A stretch of DNA of 12,174 bases from Fimbriiglobus sp043785105 (lineage in GTDB: Bacteria > Planctomycetota > Planctomycetia > Gemmatales > Gemmataceae), in contig JAYVXO010000211.1 of NCBI GenBank assembly GCA_043785105.1, forward strand, positions 1 through 12,174, given 5' to 3'. The notes below the pieces were generated by a model that saw only the letters and a program-made list of their open reading frames with translations, made no database searches and was not told where the DNA came from. Made by a program: the position numbers and the translations under genes. Every line of letters starts with the position of its first letter. The stretch's first letter is position 1. Positions 7,129-12,174 of the stretch are shown here, in pieces.

Positions 7129-8427
7129 ATGAAAAGCCAGTTTTGGCTGATGGCGGTGATTGTCATGGTTGGCAACGGCGATGCTGTGACAGCGCAATCT
7201 CGGTTTCCGGCTCCGGAACCGGCGGCGGCCTTGAAGCGGCTTCGGGGGGATGACCCGACGCTTCCGGCGTGGGCGTTGGCAATGGCGGAGGCGCTGCCGC
7301 GAACGACGGGGGCGATGTTGCACCTCGATGCGGTGCATCGGACACAGAACCCGCTTGGGGCAACACTGACTGGGAAGTTGCGCTGGGTTGCGGCGGATGC
7401 GGTGGGGTGCGAGTATGCCAAAAAATACGCCGAAGCCGATTTGGTGCGAGCGGGGATGGCACCGGAAGATGTGCAGAAACTCGGCGAGAACGTTCGGGAG
7501 CTTCCGGACAAGGAACGGCTCGCATTTCAGTTCGCCCGCAAACTGACCAAGGCTGCGCACACCGTGACCGATGAAGAATTTGCCGACGTGCTGAAAGAGT
7601 ATGGCCCGGAACTAACCGTGGCGTTGGTGCATACGCTGGCCCACGCGAACTTTCAAAACCGCATCTTCCTCGCACTCGGTGTGACGGTCGAAACGGGTGG
7701 CCCGCTCGCGCCGATTGACCCGTTTCCGGATACCAGCGTGCAAGCCAAAGTCGTCGCCCCGGATCGTCCGGAGTGGAACACGGTTGTCACCAAGGGCACG
7801 ACATTAGTCCCGGTCGCCCGTCCCGACTGGTCTCAAAAGAGTCCGACGGAGTTGATCGAGAAGAAGGGTTTGCAGAAGGCGCGGGCTTCGCGGATCCCGT
7901 TGCCGCCGGCCAGCCAATTGGCAGCGATCCCGGCTTCGTCGCAACGGGTGGTCTGGAGCCAGGTCAGCTTGGTTTACCAACCGCTGCTGACGAAAACGTG
8001 GTTCGAGACGATGGGGATTTTTCAACAAGAAGCGAAGTTCAACCGCGTCTTCTCGAACTCGTACTTTTGGGTGGTGACGCGGAGTAACGACTGCTTTTAT
8101 TGAATGGGTCATAGCGAAATGCTGCTCGCGGTCGCGGGCCTCAAAGACGACGAAGTGAAACAACAAGTCCAAAAACTGATGACCCCCGATTGGCCGGACT
8201 TCACCCCGGCGGAACGGCAAGCGTTCACGTTCGCCCACAAGCTGACACGGGAACCGGCCACGATTTCGGACCACGAGATTCGTGCCCTGAAAGCCACCTT
8301 CGGCCCGGACCGGACGATCGACTTGATCTGGTACGGCGCGTGGTGCAACTACATGACCCGCGTCGCCGACGCCTTCCAACTCCCCCTCGAACGCACCAAC
8401 GTTTTCGCCGACGAAGCCAAGAAGTGA
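7129..8427 (+). CDS. Exported two-domain CMD/AhpD-like protein with in-frame TGA; candidate selenoprotein
   Basis: A single reading frame spans this region, interrupted only by TGA at 8101-8103. Read through as selenocysteine it gives 432 residues. Residues 1-23 form a signal peptide (MKSQFWLMAVIVMVGNGDAV...), so the protein is predicted to be exported. The first carboxymuconolactone-decarboxylase-like domain (PF02627 type) has a degenerate motif GCEYAKKY with only Cys94. The second contains TRSNDCFY, then TGA (position 325), then MGHSEMLLA: Cys322-x-x-[TGA]-x-x-His328 is the CxxC-x2-H redox motif of AhpD-like peroxidases with the second Cys replaced by TGA. Downstream, residues 326-432 keep family character (FTPAERQAFTFAHKLTREP, GAWCNYMTRVADAF) without further damage. 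TGA is a normal stop elsewhere here (8425, 9349 and the 10825 gene), so code reassignment is unlikely. ATG 7129 is chosen over 7096 because it starts the signal peptide. Selenocysteine CxxU is favoured; a nonsense mutation or sequencing error is the alternative. Likely role: thiol/selenol redox or peroxide chemistry outside the cytoplasm. Confidence 0.8.
8101..8141 (+). promoter_or_regulatory. Candidate bacterial SECIS element at the in-frame UGA
   Basis: Immediately 3' of the TGA the RNA can fold as 8106-8110 with 8137-8141 (GGGUC/GGCCU, with G-U and U-G wobbles), then across an AUA/G internal loop 8114-8117 with 8132-8135 (GCGA/UCGC). An upper stem of 8120-8122 with 8128-8130 closes a small UGCUC apical loop. 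This puts a loop G about 21 nt after the UGA, within the range known for bacterial SECIS hairpins that bind SelB. A competing simple hairpin pairs GCGA at 8114-8117 with UCGC at 8126-8129 around an 8-nt loop. The fold was drawn by eye and bacterial SECIS sequences are loosely conserved, so this is supportive rather than decisive. Confidence 0.45.
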
Positions 8428-8442
8428 GCGAGAACACCCGCG

Positions 8443-9351
8443 ATGCGCCAGTACACCGTCAAGAGCCAACAGCACGTCGCCCAGTTGCGGTTCCGACCCA
8501 ACTCGGCGGAACTGACGGGGATACTGACGACGGGGCGCAAGTTACTTTCGTGGGACTTGGCGAGCGGAAAACCACAACACAAGAATGTGCGTGGTGTGGT
8601 GATGACATCGTTCGACTATTCAACTGATGGGACACAATTGGCCATAGGTGAAGTGAACGGTATTGTGACTATCTATGATGTTCCCAGTTTCCAGATACAG
8701 GATGAGTTCCATCTAGTCTCCGGACAACAGGTTCATGGACAAGTACGGCGGTCGATAACTCAAGTCGCTTTTTCGCCGAGCCAAGAACCGAGAAACCAAT
8801 GGGTCGTGGCCGTCAATAGCGAGATCCAACTGCGGAATTTAAAGACATCAGAAATCGTAGCTGCGTTTGATGAGGGTTCCTATGAGGCGATCGCCTTCAT
8901 GCCGAAAAGTGACGCAGTCATCGTAGTGGACGGGGTTGAGGACGAACTCATTTCGTGGACGATCAAGCCGGTCCGGGAGCGGTTTCGAGTCAACATTGTT
9001 CCGCGATCGCGGTCGCGTGGTTACCGCCTCGCCATCTCGCCCGATGGCGAAAGCATCGCGGTCACGGAGGGCGCCGGCATTCGGCTTGTGAATGCTGTCG
9101 GTGAACTGCGTGGTCGGATCGAGTTAACTCAATCGCCACACGACTTCGTGTTTCTCCCCGGCAACAACCAACTCGCCGTGGCCGATGGCGGCAACACCGT
9201 CAAAATCTTCGACATCCACACCTGTTCCCAGGCGCAAGAATTCGACTGGGGCATCGGCACCGTCTACTGCCTCACCGTTCACCCCGATGGCACCATCGCC
9301 GCCGCCGGTGGCGAAAACGGCCAAGTCGTCGTGTGGGACTTGGAGGGGTGA
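8443..9351 (+). CDS. WD40-repeat beta-propeller protein
   Basis: The 302-residue protein consists of about seven degenerate WD40 blades. Recognisable strands include GRKLLSWDLASGKP, FDYSTDGTQLAIGEVNGIVTIYDV, VAFSPSQEP...IQLRNLKTSEI, IAFMPKSDAVIVV...LISWTIKP, LAISPDGESIAVTEGAGIRLVN, FVFLPGNNQLAVADGGNTVKIFDI and, best preserved, LTVHPDGTIAAAGGENGQVVVWDLEG at the C-terminus. The length suits one closed propeller. There is no signal peptide, so it is probably cytoplasmic, in contrast to the exported protein encoded upstream. It starts 15 bp after the stop of the CMD gene and is likely co-transcribed, though its own ribosome-binding site is weak. Codon use between about 8580 and 8950 looks less GC-rich than in the neighbours. 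The specific partner or role is unknown. Confidence 0.85.
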   Translation: MRQYTVKSQQHVAQLRFRPNSAELTGILTTGRKLLSWDLASGKPQHKNVRGVVMTSFDYSTDGTQLAIGEVNGIVTIYDVPSFQIQDEFHLVSGQQVHGQVRRSITQVAFSPSQEPRNQWVVAVNSEIQLRNLKTSEIVAAFDEGSYEAIAFMPKSDAVIVVDGVEDELISWTIKPVRERFRVNIVPRSRSRGYRLAISPDGESIAVTEGAGIRLVNAVGELRGRIELTQSPHDFVFLPGNNQLAVADGGNTVKIFDIHTCSQAQEFDWGIGTVYCLTVHPDGTIAAAGGENGQVVVWDLEG

Positions 9352-9412
9352 GTGCTTCCGCTGTTCGCTAACTTGTCAACCCGTTGCAAGCACCTTCGCT
9401 ATGACACATCTT

Positions 9413-10321
9413 TTAGAATCTACCGCCGAGGGTCAGATTGAACATGCCTGGGCTGACCTCCGGGCCGACTTTGAGATTGCCGGCCTTCATGTCCAATTCT
9501 GTCGTAATTTTACCGCCAACGGTCAGTTGAAGGATATCGGATCGTGGGTGCTTAACGGTGATCTCGGCACCGATTCCCACCCCAAGATTTAAGCCCTGTT
9601 TGACCGCGAGTTCGGCGACGGGGCTGATTGATAAAAATCCGCCTAACTCCAATGACGGCGGCTTGTAGCTCCCTTTGACGGCCCCTTCCCAGCGCCAAGT
9701 GGCACCGTCGGGCGCAAAAGCCGGGCGGGTAAATTCAAGCTCGCCACCAAACTCGAAGCCTTTCAACCGCAGGACGGTGGCCTCAATTGACACGACTGCG
9801 TTCGCCCTGGAACCTTCAGGCTCCTCGTCCGGTTTGAGAACAAACCACGGCTTAAAATCGTGCTTGATGCCTTGGCTGATCTCAAGATTGAGTGTGAATC
9901 CGTCCTCCTCTTCTGCTTTTCCACCGCCTGATGGCGGCCCTTTGGCCTTAGCGCCGCCGGTCTGAACCGGGCTGGCGAGTAGTGGTGGGTTCGCCGAAAG
10001 GCGCCGGGCGGGTTGGGGACTGGCTGACAAACCTTGCTTACCGATGACCCGCCCCTGGCCTCTCATTCCCGCGCTGAAAGTGAGATAGGGGAAAAGTAGG
10101 TACGAAGTGTCCTGACCGACGATCCCATCAATTTGGATCTCGTTGAGTCGTTGAAACTCCTTGACCATTGCCTGGGTCTTCGGGCCAAAAATCCCGTCCT
10201 CGACGAGCCGGTCCAAAGCGGGACGGGTAAACGGATTGATGGGTGGTAGCATCCGGCCATTCAGTGCTTTCTGAATTCGTGTGACATCAGGGCCACTTGA
10301 TCCCGATCGCAGAAATTGCAT
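9413..10321 (-). CDS. Peptidoglycan-binding-domain protein with beta-rich C-terminal half
   Basis: The 302-residue protein opens with a PG_binding_1-type (PF01471) helical domain, residues about 1-80: LRSGSSGPDVTRIQKALN, then EDGIFGPKTQAMVKEFQ and DGIVGQDT, the usual two half-repeats. A Gly/Pro/Ala-rich linker (about 85-145) joins it to a region of alternating hydrophobic and polar residues with many Gly turns (FEFGGELEF, LGVGIGAEITVKH, LQLTVGGKITTEL) ending in LTLGGRF. The terminal Phe and strand pattern recall outer-membrane barrels, but no signal peptide is seen. ATG 10321 is preferred over an in-frame upstream start at 10363 because GGAGGG at 10329-10334 lies seven bases before it. It is last in a run of minus-strand genes and converges with the WD40 gene (61 bp apart). 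The function of the C-terminal half is not recognised. Confidence 0.85.
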   Translation of the reverse strand: MQFLRSGSSGPDVTRIQKALNGRMLPPINPFTRPALDRLVEDGIFGPKTQAMVKEFQRLNEIQIDGIVGQDTSYLLFPYLTFSAGMRGQGRVIGKQGLSASPQPARRLSANPPLLASPVQTGGAKAKGPPSGGGKAEEEDGFTLNLEISQGIKHDFKPWFVLKPDEEPEGSRANAVVSIEATVLRLKGFEFGGELEFTRPAFAPDGATWRWEGAVKGSYKPPSLELGGFLSISPVAELAVKQGLNLGVGIGAEITVKHPRSDILQLTVGGKITTELDMKAGNLKVGPEVSPGMFNLTLGGRF

Positions 10322-10456
10322 GACCGTTCCCTCCAAATGCGGAAATGAACTGATCGAACTCAAAAAATCCTATCGCAAAAATTCTGACGGATCAACAGCT
10401 TAATTTGGTTCGGAGGATTATGCACTGTTTGCAACTCGCACCGGATCTGGCGAATC

Positions 10457-10789
10457 TCAGCTAGTGGCTCCGCAGGCCATGCACTGGGATGCTTTAGGTG
10501 TTCGCAACGGTTTGCCACACGTGGCACACGCCGGACCATATTGGACAATTCGGTGATGCATGATTGCGTTCACGTTCGGCTCGCGGAAGCCGGTCAGCCG
10601 TTCGTAGGCGTCCAACACGGGTCGAAACCGCTCCTCCATGATTGAGTTTAGCATCGGGTTGTCACGCATCGCCTTCACCTCTTTGATTGACCGCAATCCG
10701 GTCCAATACAGCACGTGAATTTCAGCGAACTCGGATTCGTCGAGCATGGGTACGTCACAACCGCAACGCCAGCAGTAAAGAACTTGCAC
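10457..10789 (-). CDS. Small protein with two zinc-ribbon-like cysteine clusters
   Basis: This 110-residue protein carries an N-terminal CWRCGC cluster (Cys6, Cys9, Cys11) and a C-terminal zinc ribbon, CATCG...CMACG (Cys88, Cys91, Cys103, Cys106), separated by about 75 residues that look helical (SIKEVKAMRDNPMLNSIMEERFRPVLDAYERLTG). The two CxxC pairs at the C-terminus are 12 residues apart, sufficient for one Zn site. The N-terminal cluster may join His78/His79 or form a second site. I favour the GTG start at 10789 because AGGA (10796-10799) sits six bases upstream; a TTG at 10804 is possible but precedes that site. It follows the ornithine cyclodeaminase gene by 35 bp on the same strand, suggesting an operon. 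I do not recognise a named family, and no function can be assigned beyond probable metal binding. Confidence 0.75.
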   Translation of the reverse strand: MQVLYCWRCGCDVPMLDESEFAEIHVLYWTGLRSIKEVKAMRDNPMLNSIMEERFRPVLDAYERLTGFREPNVNAIMHHRIVQYGPACATCGKPLRTPKASQCMACGATS

Positions 10790-10824
10790 GGTGCTTCCTC
10801 TCAATCACTCTCTACTCTCCACCC

Positions 10825-12066
10825 TCACACACTCTTCTCCAACTCCGCGACCAGCGCGCGGATGAACGGCTCGGCGTCGGAGACGATGCCGACGGTTTGG
10901 GTGGTGCCGCGGTCCATCAGCTTGGTGACGGTCGCAGGGTTGATGTCGATGCAGGCGACCTTGACCCAGGCGGGCAGGAGGTTGCCGACGGCGATGCTGT
11001 GGAGGGTCGTGGCGACCATCAGGCAGAAGCCGGTGCCGGGGATGTGCTTGCGCATCTCGTTTTGGGCAACGAGCATGTCGGTGATGACTTCCGGGAGCGG
11101 GCCATCGTCGCGGATGCTGCCGCACAGCACCGTCGGGATGTTGTGCTTCACGCATTCATACATGACGCCGGACGTGAGCTTCCCCGCGTCCACCGCCGCT
11201 TGAATGCTACCCAGCCGCCGAATGCTGTTGATCGTCCGCAGGTGGTGTTCGTGGCCCTCGTCGGTCGGCAAACCGTGGGTGAAGGAGACGCCCAAACTCG
11301 TTCCGTAAAGGGCCTGCTCCATGTCGTGGGTGGCGAAGGCGTTGCCAGCGAACAACACGTTCAGGTAGCCCATCCGCACGAGCTTCACCACGAGTTCGCC
11401 GCCACCCGTATGCACCACCGCCGGGCCAAGCACCGCGAGGATTTTCTCCCCGGCGGCCTTGGTGCGTCGCATCGCCTGGGCGATTTCCCGCACCGTGACC
11501 CCCTTCGGACGCTCGCTCGAAACCGGGCTGGCCATGAACTCGAACAGTTCGTGTTTACGCATCTCGGATTCGGGCGGAAAGACCCGCATCCCGGCCCGGC
11601 CCACGATAATTCGGTCGCCGATTTTCACGCTCACCATCGGCAGACATCGCGCCGCCAACCCTTCGGCATCGACCAACACGCCGCAGTCCATTTCTTGATC
11701 CTCGACTTCGACCCATTCGCCGTGCAGCCGGACTTGCGTGCGGAAGTTCGTGGAGCAATAGAAGCCGTCCGGGAACGCGCCGTCGATGTCCGCCACGACG
11801 ACCTTGCAATCCGACGGGTGAACCGGAACCGCCCCATGCGGGTGAATCTCCGCGAGGATGCTTTCGAGTTGCTTCGCCGATTCCGCCCGCACCTCGATTC
11901 GAGCGACGCTCGAATCGTCCTGGCGTTCGCCGAGTTTCAACGATTCGATGTGGTACTGCCCGCCCCGCGAAAGGATCGCGTCCAGCACCTTCGGCAGCAG
12001 CAACGAATCCACGATGTGCCCGGTCATTTCCACCAACTCAACAAACGCCGATTTTGCAGTGGACAT
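10825..12066 (-). CDS. Archaeal-type ornithine cyclodeaminase (LOR/SDH, TIGR00300 family)
   Basis: The 413-residue protein matches the LOR/SDH conserved-region family, whose methanogen member was characterised as an NAD-dependent ornithine cyclodeaminase (L-ornithine to L-proline plus ammonia). The same module forms the C-terminal part of cyanobacterial ArgZ/AgrE arginine dihydrolases. Visible features are the N-terminal VELVEMTGHIVDSLLLPKVLD block with the GERQDDSSVARIEV segment (8-60), FYCSTN (102-107), and the nucleotide-binding part: LGPAVVHTGGGELV (213-226), LFAGNAFATHDMEQALYGTSLG (238-259), GSIRDDGPLPEVITDML (316-332) and ACIDINPATVTKL (371-383). The N-terminal amidinotransferase-like domain of ArgZ is absent, so this is the stand-alone form. 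The start at 12066 is supported by GGAG (12076-12079) nine bases upstream. It leads the minus-strand gene run. The exact substrate is inferred from family membership. Confidence 0.88.
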   Translation of the reverse strand: MSTAKSAFVELVEMTGHIVDSLLLPKVLDAILSRGGQYHIESLKLGERQDDSSVARIEVRAESAKQLESILAEIHPHGAVPVHPSDCKVVVADIDGAFPDGFYCSTNFRTQVRLHGEWVEVEDQEMDCGVLVDAEGLAARCLPMVSVKIGDRIIVGRAGMRVFPPESEMRKHELFEFMASPVSSERPKGVTVREIAQAMRRTKAAGEKILAVLGPAVVHTGGGELVVKLVRMGYLNVLFAGNAFATHDMEQALYGTSLGVSFTHGLPTDEGHEHHLRTINSIRRLGSIQAAVDAGKLTSGVMYECVKHNIPTVLCGSIRDDGPLPEVITDMLVAQNEMRKHIPGTGFCLMVATTLHSIAVGNLLPAWVKVACIDINPATVTKLMDRGTTQTVGIVSDAEPFIRALVAELEKSV

Positions 12067-12138
12067 GGTGCAACACTCCGGACAGATGGCGACGATGTAC
12101 CGCGAGCGGTTCCAACTGAGTTCCGACGAGCCGTGGGG

Positions 12139-12174
12139 TTCACCCCCACGGGTTGCGCAACCCGTGGGGGTGAA
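12139..12174. repeat. Perfect 36-bp palindrome at the window edge
   Basis: Positions 12139-12156 (TTCACCCCCACGGGTTGC) are the exact reverse complement of 12157-12174, giving 18-bp arms with no spacer. A competing hairpin exists: CCGTGGGG at 12131-12138 can pair with CCCCACGG inside the left arm. The element reaches the window's last base, so its full extent is unknown. It lies upstream of the ornithine cyclodeaminase gene and is probably another dispersed intergenic palindrome, distinct in sequence from those at 10-224. Confidence 0.85.

Noticed and set aside
8104..8427. Separate 107-residue gene starting at the ATG just after the TGA
   Set aside because: It is in frame with the upstream gene, has no ribosome-binding site, and encodes the second half of the same CMD domain. 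It is the continuation of the 7129 gene, not an independent gene.
7129..8427. Whole-genome reassignment of TGA to an amino acid
   Set aside because: Several clear genes in the window end naturally at TGA (8425, 9349, and the minus-strand genes ending at 10457 and 10825), so TGA is a normal stop here.
9352..9393. Possible terminator hairpin after the WD40 gene (GTGCTT/AAGCAC)
   Set aside because: Only a 6-bp stem with a 30-nt loop and no T-run; too weak to call.
10360..10548. 62-residue minus-strand open frame overlapping the zinc-cluster gene's 3' end
   Set aside because: Out of frame with, and largely overlapping, the better-supported Cys-cluster gene; no ribosome-binding site.

Overview
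The window looks like chromosomal DNA from a planctomycete, most likely of the Gemmataceae type. This rests on a BBP7-type outer-membrane beta-barrel protein (a family I know mainly from planctomycetes), the two-domain exported carboxymuconolactone-decarboxylase (CMD) protein, HEAT and WD40 accessory proteins, high GC, and many dispersed palindromic intergenic repeats. No rRNA, tRNA, CRISPR array or transposase gene is visible. The organism assignment is inference.

Layout. Positions 1-615 carry no convincing gene: a mirrored cluster of short hairpins (10-224), another hairpin (248-284), then unexplained sequence. A HEAT-repeat protein (+, 616-1320) meets a PfkB-family sugar kinase (-, 1331-2347) tail to tail with 10 bp between them. 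A long nested inverted repeat (2372-2521) separates the kinase from the BBP7 gene (-, 2533-3822). About 650 bp without a gene follow, containing an operator-like palindrome, then ispH (+, 4469-5401). ispH and the homoserine dehydrogenase gene hom (-, 5600-6922) converge on a second long inverted repeat of the same family (5407-5598), which fills nearly the whole gap.

The most interesting gene lies at 7129-8427 (+). It encodes an exported two-domain CMD/AhpD-like protein whose reading frame is interrupted once, by TGA at 8101-8103. That TGA falls exactly where the second cysteine of the AhpD-type CxxC redox motif belongs (C-F-Y-TGA-M-G-H). The frame stays intact and family-like for 107 further codons, and a hairpin can form just downstream of the TGA. 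The simplest reading is selenocysteine (CxxU), making this a candidate exported selenoprotein that ordinary annotation would split into two genes or call a pseudogene. A WD40 beta-propeller gene follows 15 bp later (8443-9351).

The right end holds three minus-strand genes, in transcription order: an archaeal-type ornithine cyclodeaminase (LOR/SDH, TIGR00300 family; 10825-12066), a small protein with two zinc-ribbon-like cysteine clusters (10457-10789), and a peptidoglycan-binding-domain protein with a beta-rich C-terminal half (9413-10321). The window ends in a perfect 36-bp palindrome. Apart from routine biosynthesis (IspH in isoprenoids, Hom in threonine/methionine), the genes do not form one obvious pathway.
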